The notes under the pieces are model-generated. The model did no database searches and was not told where the DNA came from. It saw nothing but the letters and a program-made list of their open reading frames with translations. Shown here in pieces: positions 8,616 through 18,339 of a DNA stretch of 64,000 nucleotides (its first letter is position 1; each line of letters opens with the position of its first letter). The position numbers and the translations under genes are program-made. The stretch is taken from assembly GCF_000632225.1 (NCBI RefSeq), contig NZ_JFYV01000009.1, positions 34,257-98,256 of the forward strand. The letters are read 5' to 3'. The stretch comes from Sphingomonas sp. RIT328. GTDB taxonomy: Bacteria; Pseudomonadota; Alphaproteobacteria; Sphingomonadales; Sphingomonadaceae.

Positions 8616-11126
8616 CTAGTAGATTCCGCCTTGTCTTTGCAAGAAATCGCTGTCGCGCGGTGCGGCGCGGGCGCGTGCCGGGGTGGTCGCCGCGGCGGCG
8701 GGGGCGGGGCCGCGGTGGATGGCGCGGCGCGGTTCGCTCTGCGGCTTGAACGCTTCCCAGATCACCGCCGCCTTGGGATCGGCGTCGGTCGGGAAGGTGC
8801 CGAACACAGGCTTGCCGCTGGCGCGATCGATGCGGACCATGCGGATGCCGGGCGCCGCTCGGAACGGGATCTTCTCCATCCCTTCATAGGCCTTGACCGC
8901 AAAGTCCTTGAAGATCGGCGCGGCGAAGGTGCCGCCCTGCGCATAGCCGCCGAGATTGCTGGGCGTGTCATAGCCGACATAGAGTCCGCCGATGAATTGC
9001 GGCGTGCCGCCGATGAACCAGACGTCGGTCGGGCCGCTGGTCGTCCCGGTCTTGCCGAACATCGGCCGGTCGAGGTCGCGCAGCACCACCGCGGTGCCGC
9101 GCTGGACGACGCCTTCGGTGATATGGACCATCTGATAGGCGGTCATCGCGTCGATCACCTGGCGTGCGCGATCGCCCGGCCGCGGCATCGGCTTGCCGTC
9201 CCAGTCGGGGGCGTTGCAGCCGTCGCAGGCGCGCCAATTCTCCGGCAGGATCACCTTGCCGTGGCGGTCCTGGACGAAGTCGATCAGCGTCGGACTGTGC
9301 GCGCGGCCGTTGTTGGCGAGCGTCGCATAAGCGTTGACCATCCGGCTGACGGTGGTGACGCCCGCGCCGAGCGCATTGGCGAGATAGGGCTGATAGTCGC
9401 CGACGCCCATCCGCTTCATCACGTCGACCACCTTGGGCATGCCGGTGGCGGCGGCGGCGCGCACCGTCATCAGGTTGCGCGACTGTTCGATCCCCCAGCG
9501 CATCGTATGCGGCCCGGCGCCGCGCGAATTGCCGAAGTTGCGGAAGCATTTGTTGCCGAGCGCCGCGCCCTGGTAAACGCAGAACGGGCCGTCGATGATG
9601 ATCGACGCGGGCGTCATGCCGTTCTCCAGCGCGGCAGAATAGACGATCGGCTTGATCGTCGATCCCGGCTGGCGCAGCGCCTGCGTCGCGCGGTTGAACG
9701 GCTGCAGGCGGCTGTCGAAGCCGCCCTGCATCGCCAGCACGCGGCCGGTCGCCGGCTCCTCGACGACGAAGCCGCCCGAGATCTTCGGCACCGAGCGCAG
9801 GCCGTAGCTGCTGCCCTCCGGCGCGACGGCGATGATGTCGCCGGCGCGGATCGCGGCGAAGCTGGTGCCGCCCTTGCCGCGGACCGGCATCTGCGCGCCG
9901 CTGCGCGGCAGGCGGCCGGTCTGGCCGTCGGCGAAGCCGAGCTGCCACGCATCGCCGTCGCGCGCGATGACGATCGCGGCGCGCCAGTCGCTGTAGTCGA
10001 GGCCGATGTTGGTGTTGAGCAGCGTCTGCTGCCACGAATCGGCGTCGACCTCCTTGTGCGTGATCGGCCCGGCCCAGCCGCGCCCGCGATCGTAGCGGAG
10101 CAGCCCGTCGCGCAGCGCCTGCGCGGCGAGGTCCTGCAAACGCGTGTCGAGCGAGGTGCGCACCCACAGCCCGCCCTGATAGACGCCATAGGGCCCGTCG
10201 CGCGCGGTTTCGCCGAACTTGCCGATCAGCTGGCGGCGGACCTCCTCGACGAAATAGCCGCCGACGCGTTCGAACTTGGGGGTGCGGCGCAGGATCGTGC
10301 CGAGCGGCTCGGCGACCGCCTCGTCATGCTGCGCCTGGTTGATGAAGCCGTTGCGCAGCATCTCGCCGAGCACGTAATTGCGCCGCGCCAGCGCGCGATC
10401 GGCATGACGGACCGGATCGTAGTTGGACGGCCCCTTGGGCAGGATGGCGAGATAGGCGAGCTGGGCGAGATCGAGCTCGTCGAGCTCCTTGTCGAAATAG
10501 GCGTGGCTCGCCGCCTCGACGCCGAAAGCGTTCCGCCCCAGCGCGATCTGGTTGAGATAGAGTTCGAGGATCTGCGGCTTGGTCAGCGTATCCTCGATCC
10601 GATAGGCGAGGATCGCTTCCTTGATCTTGCGCGTCGGCGAATATTCGGCGCCGATCAGCAGGTTCTTGGCGACCTGCTGGGTGATGGTCGAACCGCCCTT
10701 GGCGCGGCGGCCGCTGCCGAACTTGCGCGCGTAATCGATCACCGCCCCGCCGAGGCCGGGATAGTCGACGCCGTGATGCTCGAAGAAGGTCTTGTCCTCG
10801 GCGGCGAGGAAGGCGCGGACGAGCAGCGGCGGATATTCGGCGAAGCTCAGCTCGACGCGGCGCTCGCGCGCATAGGATTGGATCGGCGTGCCGTCGATGC
10901 CGCGGACGTTGGTCGGCAGCGGCGGCTCATAGGTGCGCAACTGGTCCACCGAAGGCAAGGCGCGCAGGATCGTCACCCACAGCACGCCATAGCCGATCGC
11001 CGCGAGCACCGCGAGGATCGCCAGTCCCTTGATCCACCAGCGTCGCCACGCACGCCGCACCGCGCCGCGGAGGCCGCCGGTGTCGCGGAACGCCTGGAGG
11101 CGGGATCGGGGAGCTTCGGACGCCAT
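8616..11126 (-). CDS. mrcA: Penicillin-binding protein 1A, bifunctional transglycosylase/transpeptidase
   Basis: 836 residues. A short cytoplasmic N-terminus is followed by one membrane helix (about 31-52), then the glycosyltransferase-51 domain with the catalytic Glu in AAEDKTFFEHHG and the GGSTITQQ motif. The C-terminal transpeptidase has the nucleophile in GSTIKP, the SRN motif and KTGTT. A mid-region insertion typical of PBP1a separates the domains. It polymerizes and crosslinks peptidoglycan in the periplasm. The gene heads a run with prfB and the methyltransferase. In Caulobacter and many relatives an amidase gene lies directly upstream, but here the amidase is about 35 kb away at 46 kb. 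Confidence 0.96.
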   Translation of the reverse strand: MASEAPRSRLQAFRDTGGLRGAVRRAWRRWWIKGLAILAVLAAIGYGVLWVTILRALPSVDQLRTYEPPLPTNVRGIDGTPIQSYARERRVELSFAEYPPLLVRAFLAAEDKTFFEHHGVDYPGLGGAVIDYARKFGSGRRAKGGSTITQQVAKNLLIGAEYSPTRKIKEAILAYRIEDTLTKPQILELYLNQIALGRNAFGVEAASHAYFDKELDELDLAQLAYLAILPKGPSNYDPVRHADRALARRNYVLGEMLRNGFINQAQHDEAVAEPLGTILRRTPKFERVGGYFVEEVRRQLIGKFGETARDGPYGVYQGGLWVRTSLDTRLQDLAAQALRDGLLRYDRGRGWAGPITHKEVDADSWQQTLLNTNIGLDYSDWRAAIVIARDGDAWQLGFADGQTGRLPRSGAQMPVRGKGGTSFAAIRAGDIIAVAPEGSSYGLRSVPKISGGFVVEEPATGRVLAMQGGFDSRLQPFNRATQALRQPGSTIKPIVYSAALENGMTPASIIIDGPFCVYQGAALGNKCFRNFGNSRGAGPHTMRWGIEQSRNLMTVRAAAATGMPKVVDVMKRMGVGDYQPYLANALGAGVTTVSRMVNAYATLANNGRAHSPTLIDFVQDRHGKVILPENWRACDGCNAPDWDGKPMPRPGDRARQVIDAMTAYQMVHITEGVVQRGTAVVLRDLDRPMFGKTGTTSGPTDVWFIGGTPQFIGGLYVGYDTPSNLGGYAQGGTFAAPIFKDFAVKAYEGMEKIPFRAAPGIRMVRIDRASGKPVFGTFPTDADPKAAVIWEAFKPQSEPRRAIHRGPAPAAAATTPARARAAPRDSDFLQRQGGIY

Positions 11127-11201
11127 AACGCCGCGGGCGTGTAGCAGGTTCGCGCGCGCTTGCCACCCTCGCTGGCGGCGCGGGGGCCGCGCGCCGGTGC
11201 G

Positions 11202-12353
11202 TCAGCCCGCGGTGAAGCCGAGGCCGGCGCGCGCCTGCAACCGGTCGCGCAGCGCCGTGCCGAGCAGCGCGGCGGGCGTCCAGACACCGCCGACGGTTTC
11301 GCCCTCCCGGTCGAGCAGGCATAAGGCGGTCTCGACGATCATCCGGCTGGTCGAGCCATAGCCCGGATCGCGATCCCCGGTGACGACCGCGTCGAGGCGT
11401 GTGCCGTCCGGCATCAGGCCGACGAACAGCAGGTCGTAATGGCCCGCGTCGCGCTCCGCCTTGCTCGGGCCTTCGCCGGGCTGCGGCCCCTTGCCGAGCA
11501 GGGGATTGAGCTTGGCGATCGCCTCGGCGGCGGCCTTGCCCATCTCGCCCAGTCCGGCGACGACCATCTCGTCATAGACGAAGTCGGTGCCGTAGCGGTG
11601 GCCGAGCAGGAAGTTGGTGCGGTGGACGTTCTTGGTGTTGATCGCCGCCATGATGAACGGCGCCACCCAGGTGTTGAGCGTCGCGTCGAATTCCGGGAAC
11701 AGGCCGGTCGGCTGATGCGGGCCGCTGAATCCCGGCGTCAGCGCGAACGGATTGGCGAGCAGCCCGAGGATCGACGGATCGCGCGCCGCGGCGGCGAGCG
11801 TCGCCTTGAGGCTCGCCGCGGTGCCGCCGGAGAAGCCGCCCTGCATCGCGCGGACGCGACCCTTGACGCGCGGCGCGGGGCGGCCGTGCTGGGCAAGCGC
11901 GCACTCCTGCAAGGTCAGCACGCCGAGATCGAAGGGGATCGAATCGAAGCCGCACGAGAAGAGGATGCGCGCGCCGCTCGCCTGCGCCGCCGCCTGATGC
12001 GCGTCGATCATCTGCCGCATCCAGGCCGGCTCGCCGCACAGGTCGAGATAGCCGGTGCCCGCCGTGGCACAGGCGGCGACGAGCGGCGCGCCGTGGAGCT
12101 GATACGGCCCCACCGTGGTGATCACCGCGCGGGTCGAGGCGGCGAGCGCCGCGAGCGCGGCGGGATCGTCGGCCTCGGCGACGATCAGCGGCGTGTCCGC
12201 AGGCGCACCGATCGCATCGCGCACCGCCTCCAGCCTGGCGCGGCTGCGCCCGGCCATCGCCCACCGCTCCAGCTTCCGTTCGACGCAATATTCGGCGACG
12301 AGCCGGCCGGTGAAGCCGGTCGCGCCATAGACGATCAGGTCATGGTCGCGCAT
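11202..12353 (-). CDS. Saccharopine dehydrogenase-like / trans-acting enoyl reductase family protein
   Basis: 383 residues. The N-terminus is an NAD(P)-binding Rossmann fold (IVYGATGFTGRLVAEY, residues 7-22), followed by TVGPYQLHGAPLVAACA and CGFDSIPFDLG, which are characteristic of the saccharopine dehydrogenase NADP-binding family that includes mycobacterial trans-acting enoyl reductase. Lysine biosynthesis is not implied. The closest described members reduce lipid precursors, but no lipid synthase is nearby. It sits 75 bases upstream of mrcA on the same strand and downstream of the ABC exporter. Confidence 0.82.
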   Translation of the reverse strand: MRDHDLIVYGATGFTGRLVAEYCVERKLERWAMAGRSRARLEAVRDAIGAPADTPLIVAEADDPAALAALAASTRAVITTVGPYQLHGAPLVAACATAGTGYLDLCGEPAWMRQMIDAHQAAAQASGARILFSCGFDSIPFDLGVLTLQECALAQHGRPAPRVKGRVRAMQGGFSGGTAASLKATLAAAARDPSILGLLANPFALTPGFSGPHQPTGLFPEFDATLNTWVAPFIMAAINTKNVHRTNFLLGHRYGTDFVYDEMVVAGLGEMGKAAAEAIAKLNPLLGKGPQPGEGPSKAERDAGHYDLLFVGLMPDGTRLDAVVTGDRDPGYGSTSRMIVETALCLLDREGETVGGVWTPAALLGTALRDRLQARAGLGFTAG

Positions 12354-12513
12354 CTGTGCCTCCTGCTCTGTGCGCGACGATGATGCGCCGCCGGGGGCGG
12401 GGGATCAAGGCGCGGACTAGTCTAGCGGCGCGCTCACACGAATGCAGGGTCCGAATGATGGGATGGCGAGGGATGGCGGTCAACGGTAGAGTGTCCGCGG
12501 AAGAAGCCCGCCC

Positions 12514-14283
12514 CTACGCCGCCTCGCTGAACTGCAGGCTCGCCAGCCGTGCGTAGAGACCGCCGCGGGTGATGAGCGAGGCGTGGTTGCCCTCCTCGAC
12601 GATGCGGCCGGCGTCCATCACCACGATGCGCTGCGCGGCGCGCACCGTCGCGAGGCGGTGGGCGATCACCAGGGTGGTGCGATGCTCCATCAGCCGTTGC
12701 AGCGCCTGCTGGACGAGCCGCTCGCTCTCCGCGTCGAGCGCGCTGGTCGCCTCGTCGAGCAGCAGGATCGGCGCGTCGCGGAGCAGCGCGCGAGCGATGG
12801 TGATGCGCTGGCGCTGGCCGCCCGAAAGACGCGCGCCGCCTTCGCCGAGGTTGGTGTCGAGTCCCTCGGGCAGGGCGCGCAGGAAGTCGGCGGCATTGGC
12901 GGCCTCCGCGGCGGCCCACAGCTCGTCGTCGCCCGCCTCCCAGCGGCCGTAGCGCAGATTGTCGCGCGCGCTCGCGCCGAAGATGACATTGTCCTGCGGC
13001 ACGATCGCGATCTGAGCGCGGATCGCGGCGGGGTCCGCCTCGCGCAGGTCGACGCCGTCGAGCAGGATGCGGCCCTCGGCCGGATCGTAGAAACGCTCGG
13101 CGAGCTGGAACAAGGTCGACTTGCCGGCCCCCGACGGGCCGACCACCGCCACCGTCTCGCCGGCGCGGATTGCCAGCGTGACGTCGTCGAGCGCGGCGAC
13201 GTCGGGTCGGGTCGGATAGTGGAAGCGGACATGATCGAAAGTCAGCGCACCGCTCACCGGCACGGGCAGCGGGATCGGCGCCGCGGGGCGGGTGATCTCG
13301 GGCTGTTCGCGCAGCAGCTCGGCGAGCCGGCCGGCGGCGCCGGCGCCGCGCAGCAGGTCGCCATAGACTTCGGTGAGCGCGCCGAACGCGCCGGCGACGA
13401 TGCCGCCGGTCAGCACGAAGGCGGCGATCGCCCCGCCCGAGATGCGCCCCGCCGCGACGTCGGTCGCCCCCTCCCACAGGACGAGGGTGATCGAGCCGAA
13501 GATCAGGAAGATCATGATCGCGGTCATCACCGCGCGGAGGCCGATGCGCCGCTTCGCGGCGGCGAAGGTCGCATCCACCGCCCCGGCGAAGCGCTGCGCC
13601 TCGCGCGGCTCCTGGCCGAACGCCTGGACGATCTTCATCGCGCCGAGCATCTCGGTGGCGAGCGCGCTGACGTCGGCGACGCGATCCTGCGACGCGCGCG
13701 ACAGGTTGCGGATGCGGCGGCCGAGGATCGTCACCGGCAGGATGATCAGCGGGATGCCGAGCAGCAGCATGCCGGCGAGCTTGGGCGACAGCGCGAACAG
13801 GTAGATCATCCCGCCGACGCCGGTGAAGGTGTTGCGCAGCGCGATCGACACCGTGCTGCCGACGACGCCCTCGATCAGCACGGTATCGGCGGTGAGGCGC
13901 GAGGCGATCTCCGACGGCCGGTTCTCCTCGAAGAAGCGCGGGGTGAGCGCGAGCAGATGCGCATGGACGCGGGTGCGGATGTCGGCGACGACGCGCTCGC
14001 CGAGCCACGACACGCAGTAGAAGCGGATCGCCGTCGCCACCGCGAGCACCGCGACGATCATCAGCAGATAATGGAAGGACGCCGCGACCGAGCCTTCGCC
14101 GCCGGGGGCGAAGCCGCGGTCGATCACCCGCTTGAACCCATAAGGGATGCCGATCGTCGCCGCGGAGGTGGTGGCGAGCGCGAGCAGCGCCACGGTCAAC
14201 TGGCGCGGGTAGCAGAGCACGCGATCCCAGACGAGGCGAAGGTCGCCGAGGCGGCGGTTGGTCGGGAGCGGGGTACGGGCCAT
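12514..14283 (-). CDS. ABC exporter, fused membrane and ATPase domains (MsbA-like)
   Basis: 589 residues, a half-transporter that should work as a homodimer. Six membrane helices occupy about residues 20-310. The ATPase domain follows, with Walker A GPSGAGKS, the Q-loop in VPQDN, signature LSGGQRQR, Walker [13 protein letters not shown] and the H-loop IAHRL. Close family members (MsbA, lipid and multidrug exporters) flip lipids or export hydrophobic compounds. The substrate here is not evident. It diverges from the PHB depolymerase gene, leaving a 174-base shared upstream region. Confidence 0.92.
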   Translation of the reverse strand: MARTPLPTNRRLGDLRLVWDRVLCYPRQLTVALLALATTSAATIGIPYGFKRVIDRGFAPGGEGSVAASFHYLLMIVAVLAVATAIRFYCVSWLGERVVADIRTRVHAHLLALTPRFFEENRPSEIASRLTADTVLIEGVVGSTVSIALRNTFTGVGGMIYLFALSPKLAGMLLLGIPLIILPVTILGRRIRNLSRASQDRVADVSALATEMLGAMKIVQAFGQEPREAQRFAGAVDATFAAAKRRIGLRAVMTAIMIFLIFGSITLVLWEGATDVAAGRISGGAIAAFVLTGGIVAGAFGALTEVYGDLLRGAGAAGRLAELLREQPEITRPAAPIPLPVPVSGALTFDHVRFHYPTRPDVAALDDVTLAIRAGETVAVVGPSGAGKSTLFQLAERFYDPAEGRILLDGVDLREADPAAIRAQIAIVPQDNVIFGASARDNLRYGRWEAGDDELWAAAEAANAADFLRALPEGLDTNLGEGGARLSGGQRQRITIARALLRDAPILLLDEATSALDAESERLVQQALQRLMEHRTTLVIAHRLATVRAAQRIVVMDAGRIVEEGNHASLITRGGLYARLASLQFSEAA

Positions 14284-14457
14284 CGTCCCCGCGCCTAGCA
14301 GGCGGGGCGGACCGGCTCAACGCCGCCCACTCCGGCGGCAGGGGCCCTGTCGGCCGTGTCGGGCGTTCAGCCGATTGTGCGGGTGCGAATGGTTCGTTTG
14401 CACCTTGCGGAAAATACATTACGTATACGGAAACCTTTTCAGGCGAAGATCCCGACC

Positions 14458-15690
14458 ATGCTCTACGATGCCTATGAAATGCAGCGCTCGATGCTCGCCG
14501 GCGCCAGCGCGATGGCGAGCTTCGGCGCCGACTGGATGCGCAACCCCGCCAACCCCTGGTCGTACCTCGACGGCGGATCGGTGGTCAGTTCGGCGCTCGA
14601 GGTCTTCGCGCATGCCTCGGCGACGCGCGGCAAGCCCGCCTTCGGGCTGACCGAGACGGTGATCGACGGCCGGACGGTGCCGGTGCACGAGGAGATCGTG
14701 CTGCAAAAGCCGTTCGGCCAGTTGAAGCGCTTTCGCCGCGACGGTGTCGAGGGCGGGCCGAAGCTACTGATCGTCGCGCCGATGTCGGGTCATTTCGCGA
14801 CGCTGCTGCGCGGCACGGTCGAGCGGATGCTGCCGAGCGCGGACGTCTACATCACCGACTGGCGCGACGCCAAGCTGGTGCCGCTCGGCGACGGCAGCTT
14901 CGATCTCGACGATTATATCGACTATCTCGTCGCCTTCCTCGAAGCGATCGGGCCGAACGAGGGACAGGGCGGCACGCATATGCTCGCCGTGTGCCAGCCG
15001 TCGGTGCCCTGCTATGCGGCGGTGGCGCTGATGAGCGCCGACCGTCATCCCTGCCGGCCGAAGACGCTGACGATGATGGGCGGCCCAGTCGACACGCGCG
15101 AGGCGCCGACCGCGGTCAACACGCTCGCCACCGAACGGCCGCATGCCTGGTTCGAACAGAATGTCATCGTCACCGTGCCGATGATGTATCCGGGCGCCGG
15201 CCGGAAGGTCTATCCCGGCTTTCTCCAGCTCGCCGGCTTCATGTCGATGAACCTCGGCAACCACATGATGTCGCATTGGGAGATGTTCAAACACCTCGTC
15301 CAGGGTGACGGCGAGAGCGCCGATGCGACGAAAAACTTCTACGAGGAATATCGCTCGGTCTGCGACATGACCGCCGAATTCTACCTGCAGACGATCGAAC
15401 TGGTGTTCCAGCGCCATGCGTTGCCGCGCGGCGAGATGATGCATCGTGGCCGGCGCGTCGATCCGGCGGCGATCACCGATGTCGGCATTCTCGCGATCGA
15501 GGGCGAGCGCGACGATATCTCCGGCCTGGGGCAGACGCGCGCCGCGCTGACGCTGGCGACCGCGCTCCCCGAGGACAAGAAGCGCTATTATATGGCGGAA
15601 GGTGCCGGCCATTACGGCATCTTCAACGGCTCCAAGTGGCGCAACAGGGTCGCGCCGGTGGTCGAGGAGTGGATCGCCGCCAACGCCTGA
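14458..15690 (+). CDS. phaZ: Intracellular polyhydroxyalkanoate depolymerase
   Basis: 410 residues from ATG 14458; an in-frame GTG further upstream is not favoured. It is an alpha/beta-hydrolase of the intracellular PhaZ family, which breaks down stored poly-3-hydroxybutyrate. The nucleophile is Cys179 in VCQPSVP, a cysteine replacing serine, as in the Ralstonia PhaZ1 family (Cys183). A late catalytic His lies in GAGHYGIF. The product would feed the 3-hydroxybutyrate dehydrogenase encoded at 48.4 kb. Upstream, TTGCAC (about 14398) and TACGTA (about 14420) are spaced 16 bases apart and could be a sigma-70 promoter, though this is a weak call. Confidence 0.93.
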   Translation: MLYDAYEMQRSMLAGASAMASFGADWMRNPANPWSYLDGGSVVSSALEVFAHASATRGKPAFGLTETVIDGRTVPVHEEIVLQKPFGQLKRFRRDGVEGGPKLLIVAPMSGHFATLLRGTVERMLPSADVYITDWRDAKLVPLGDGSFDLDDYIDYLVAFLEAIGPNEGQGGTHMLAVCQPSVPCYAAVALMSADRHPCRPKTLTMMGGPVDTREAPTAVNTLATERPHAWFEQNVIVTVPMMYPGAGRKVYPGFLQLAGFMSMNLGNHMMSHWEMFKHLVQGDGESADATKNFYEEYRSVCDMTAEFYLQTIELVFQRHALPRGEMMHRGRRVDPAAITDVGILAIEGERDDISGLGQTRAALTLATALPEDKKRYYMAEGAGHYGIFNGSKWRNRVAPVVEEWIAANA

Positions 15691-15696
15691 CCGATC

Positions 15697-15718
15697 GGGG
15701 GCGGCAGACGCCGCCCCC
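15697..15718. terminator. Hairpin between convergent genes, probable two-way terminator
   Basis: A perfect 9-bp stem (GGGGGCGGC / GCCGCCCCC) with a 4-base loop lies between the converging phaZ and PNPOx-like genes. There is no clear T-run on either side, so it may act through stem stability or simply mark both 3' ends. Confidence 0.6.
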
Positions 15719-15726
15719 GGCGCGGG

Positions 15727-16209
15727 TCAGGCGACCGAGTCGACCACCGCGTGGCTGCTCGATTCATCGCCGCGGATCGTGCCGCCGAACAGCATCTTGA
15801 CGCGCCCCGAGATCGAGATGTCGGTCTCCCACAGCTCGGCGCTGTCGATGTCGAAGCGGAGCAGCGTCAGGTTCGGGTCCTGCTTGCCGCCGGGGAACCA
15901 CGCCTCGACCTGGTTATTCCACAATTTGTCGATCTGCGCCCGATCGTTGTCGGTGCTGACCGTGCCGGCGAGGCAGGCGAAGAAATCATGCCCCTTGCCG
16001 ACGAACTGCGCCATCGCGTCGCCGCCCTTGGCGATGCGATTGTCGCGGCCGGCAAAGAAGAACAGCGTGTTGGGCTGATCGTCGTCGATCTGCGCGGTCA
16101 TCGGCTCGGCATGTTCGCCGTCCGTCAGGCCGATCATCACGAACGGGCTGCTGCGCAGCTTGTCGAGGAACTTGGCAGCGATTTCCTGCGGATTGTCGTG
16201 ATCGGCCAT
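15727..16209 (-). CDS. Pyridoxamine 5'-phosphate oxidase family protein (general stress protein 26-like)
   Basis: 160 residues with a split-barrel flavin-binding fold. Recognizable parts are the N-terminal helix followed by FVMIGLTDGEHAEPMTAQI, the FFAGRDNRIAKGGDA segment that contacts cofactor in general stress protein 26 homologs, and the WNNQVEAWFPGG motif typical of that subgroup. Members bind FMN/FAD but the substrate is unknown. The ATG has a good upstream AAGGAG. The gene is single and convergent with phaZ. A GC-rich palindrome lies in its upstream region. Confidence 0.87.
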   Translation of the reverse strand: MADHDNPQEIAAKFLDKLRSSPFVMIGLTDGEHAEPMTAQIDDDQPNTLFFFAGRDNRIAKGGDAMAQFVGKGHDFFACLAGTVSTDNDRAQIDKLWNNQVEAWFPGGKQDPNLTLLRFDIDSAELWETDISISGRVKMLFGGTIRGDESSSHAVVDSVA

Positions 16210-16274
16210 GACGCGTCTCCTTGTGCGGGGGTTTGCGGGAGAACGAGCGCGCCGTGGGTTGGTTGCGCGGTAGG

Positions 16275-16300
16275 GCCGGCCCGGTCATGATCGGGCCGGC
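16275..16300. other. GC-rich palindrome upstream of the PNPOx-like gene
   Basis: GCCGGCCCG and CGGGCCGGC (9 bp each) flank an 8-base loop, making a strong hairpin between the start of the PNPOx-like gene (16209) and the small ORF at 16335. It could be part of the PNPOx leader RNA, an operator, or the 3' end of an antisense transcript. No T-run is present. Confidence 0.5.
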
Positions 16301-16334
16301 GGCAATCCCGCCGTCGTGATGGAAAAGCGCATGC

Positions 16335-16487
16335 ATGACTCTTTCCGAACTGTGCCTGTTCCTGGGTGCGCTTTGCGGCTTCGGAACCTTCGTTCTGAAG
16401 ATCGTGGAAGTGGCACGTAGGCAAGAGGTGCACGGGCGGGGCTCGGGTAGCAGCCTGAGCTCCAAACGATTTGAGCCCCGGCCGTAG
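16335..16487 (+). CDS. Possible 50-residue membrane peptide (toxin-like)
   Basis: A short frame from ATG 16335 encodes 50 residues. A single hydrophobic helix occupies about residues 4-23 (MTLSELCLFLGALCGFGTFV), followed by a basic, polar tail ending SSKRFEPRP. This hydrophobic-then-basic layout is that of small holin-like or type I toxin peptides. It occupies a 357-base gap that otherwise holds nothing, and its 3' end runs into a 9-bp hairpin. No convincing ribosome binding site is visible. I do not recognize a family with certainty; a chance frame or an RNA gene remains possible. Confidence 0.4.
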   Translation: MTLSELCLFLGALCGFGTFVLKIVEVARRQEVHGRGSGSSLSSKRFEPRP

Positions 16488-16502
16488 CAGCGACCGGGGC
16501 TC
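16473..16502. terminator. Hairpin at the 3' end of the small ORF and of the thiolase gene
   Basis: GAGCCCCGG and CCGGGGCTC form a 9-bp stem with a 12-base loop, spanning the stop codon of the 50-residue ORF. It also lies 65 bases beyond the stop of the minus-strand thiolase gene. It lacks a T-run on either strand, so the terminator role is inferred from position and stem strength. Confidence 0.4.
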
Positions 16503-16566
16503 GATAGAGAGAGCGCATGACCCTTCCGACGACGATATATACCGTCGGGCCGGTTGGCGATCAACC

Positions 16567-17745
16567 TCACAGCACCTCGAACAGCCCCGCCGCGCCCATG
16601 CCGCCGCCGACGCACATCGTCACCACGACATATTTCGCGCCGCGCCGCTTGCCCTCGATCAGCGCATGGCCGGTCATCCGCGCGCCCGACATGCCATAGG
16701 GGTGGCCGATCGCAATCGCGCCGCCGTTGACGTTGAGCAATTCGTCGGGGATGCCGAGCGTATCGCGGCAGTAGAGCACCTGCACCGCAAACGCCTCGTT
16801 GAGTTCCCACAGGCCGATGTCGGCCATCGTGAGCCCGTTCGCTTCGAGCAATTTGGGCACGGCATAGACCGGGCCGATGCCCATCTCGTCGGGCTTGGTC
16901 CCCGCCACCGCCATGCCGACGTAGCGGCCGAGCGGCGTCAGGCCGCGCGCGGCGGCGACGCCTTCCTCCATCAGCACGCAGGCGGAGGCGCCGTCCGAGA
17001 GCTGGCTGGCGTTGCCGGCGGTGATGACGCCGTCCGGCCCGACGACGGGTTGCAGCTTCTGCAGCCCCTCGATCGTCGTATCGGCGCGATTGCCCTCGTC
17101 CTTGTCGAGCGTCACCTCCTGCTGGCTCACTGCCTTGGTGACCTTGTCGGTGACGGTCATCGTCGCGGGCAGCGGCACGATCTCGGCGTCGAAACGGCCG
17201 GCGGCCTGGGCGGCGGCGGTGCGCTGCTGCGACTGGAGCGCATAGGCATCCTGCGCCTCGCGGCTGATGCCGTAGCGGCTGGCGACGATCTCCGCGGTCT
17301 GGAGCATCGGCATGTAGATGTCGCCGTGCATCGCGATCAGCTGCCGGTCGGGCGCGACGCGCATCTGCGGCGTCTGGACGAGGCTGATGCTCTCGACCCC
17401 GCCGCCGACCGCGATGTCCATGCCGTCGAGCACGATCTGCTTGGCGGCGGTGGCGATCGCCATCAGGCCGCTGGCGCATTGCCGGTCGAGCGACATGCCG
17501 GGCACCGACGTCGGCAGCCCGGCGCGCAACGCCGCCTGGCGGGCGATATTGCCCGCCTGATGCCCCTGCTGGAGCGCCGCGCCGAGCACGACATCCGCGA
17601 CCTCCGCGCCGTCGATCCCGGCACGCTCGACGGCGTGGCGGATCGCATGGCCGGCGAGAGCCTGCGGCGTGGTGTCGTTGAACGCGCCGCGATAGGCGCG
17701 GCCGATCGGGGTGCGGGCGGTGGAGACGATGACGGCGGAACGCAT
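16567..17745 (-). CDS. Acetyl-CoA C-acyltransferase (thiolase)
   Basis: 392 residues, the full length of a thiolase. The acylated Cys is C90 in DRQCASG. The His of [15 protein letters not shown] and the second Cys in MCVGGGMG near the C-terminus complete the active site. It either cleaves 3-ketoacyl-CoA (FadA-like) or condenses acetyl-CoA (PhaA-like); sequence alone does not settle this. The next gene on the same strand, 39 bases upstream, encodes a MaoC-type hydratase, which favours a fatty-acyl or hydroxyacyl-CoA pathway. Confidence 0.93.
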   Translation of the reverse strand: MRSAVIVSTARTPIGRAYRGAFNDTTPQALAGHAIRHAVERAGIDGAEVADVVLGAALQQGHQAGNIARQAALRAGLPTSVPGMSLDRQCASGLMAIATAAKQIVLDGMDIAVGGGVESISLVQTPQMRVAPDRQLIAMHGDIYMPMLQTAEIVASRYGISREAQDAYALQSQQRTAAAQAAGRFDAEIVPLPATMTVTDKVTKAVSQQEVTLDKDEGNRADTTIEGLQKLQPVVGPDGVITAGNASQLSDGASACVLMEEGVAAARGLTPLGRYVGMAVAGTKPDEMGIGPVYAVPKLLEANGLTMADIGLWELNEAFAVQVLYCRDTLGIPDELLNVNGGAIAIGHPYGMSGARMTGHALIEGKRRGAKYVVVTMCVGGGMGAAGLFEVL

Positions 17746-17784
17746 AGACGGTTGATCCTCAAGGCACGGACGTGCGGGGGCGGG

Positions 17785-18243
17785 TTAGGTGACGATCTGG
17801 CCGATCCATTCGGCGACCAGCGCCGGTTTCTCGACGCCGTCGATCTCGACAGTGAATTGGGTGGTCTGCTGGAAGCGGCCGGGACTCTTCTCGTCGAAGG
17901 CGAGCAGGCGGAACCGGCCGCGGACGCGGCTGCCGGCGCGTACCGGGGTGAGGAAGCGGACGCTGTTGCCGCCGTAATTGATCCCCATCCGCGCACCCGC
18001 GAGCCGCGGCGCATCCGGCACCTTCGACGCGAGCAGCGGCATCAGCGACAGCGTCAGGAAACCATGCGCGATCGTGCCGCCGAACGGCGTCGCCGCGGCG
18101 GCGACCGGATCGACATGGATGAACTGGTCATCGCCGGTCGCTGCGGCGAAACGATCGATCATCGCCTGGCTGACCTCGACCCAGTCGGACACCGTCTCGC
18201 TACCGATCCGGGCCCGCATCTGCTCGGCGTTGAGAAACGTCAC
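17785..18243 (-). CDS. MaoC family (R)-hydratase
   Basis: 152 residues from GTG 18243, chosen because GAAGGAAA lies just upstream; the longer frame has a non-conserved head. The hot-dog fold hydratase motif is clear: the catalytic Asp and His fall in DDQFIHVDP, followed by PFGGTIAHGFLTLSL. Such enzymes hydrate enoyl-CoA to (R)-3-hydroxyacyl-CoA, which links fatty-acid breakdown to PHA synthesis. It precedes the thiolase on the same strand, and the two are probably cotranscribed. It diverges from putA. Confidence 0.9.
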   Translation of the reverse strand: MTFLNAEQMRARIGSETVSDWVEVSQAMIDRFAAATGDDQFIHVDPVAAAATPFGGTIAHGFLTLSLMPLLASKVPDAPRLAGARMGINYGGNSVRFLTPVRAGSRVRGRFRLLAFDEKSPGRFQQTTQFTVEIDGVEKPALVAEWIGQIVT

Positions 18244-18339
18244 CGGATTTCCTTCGCTGGCCTGGGGCGCTAGAGGCGGCGCATCTTCTAGGCACGGCAG
18301 GGTGTTCCTCGCAAGCCTGGACCGACCGAAAGCTTGAAA

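Noticed and set aside
8631..11144. 837-residue open frame on the plus strand, opposite mrcA
   Set aside because: Shadow of PBP1a; composition is typical of an antisense frame.
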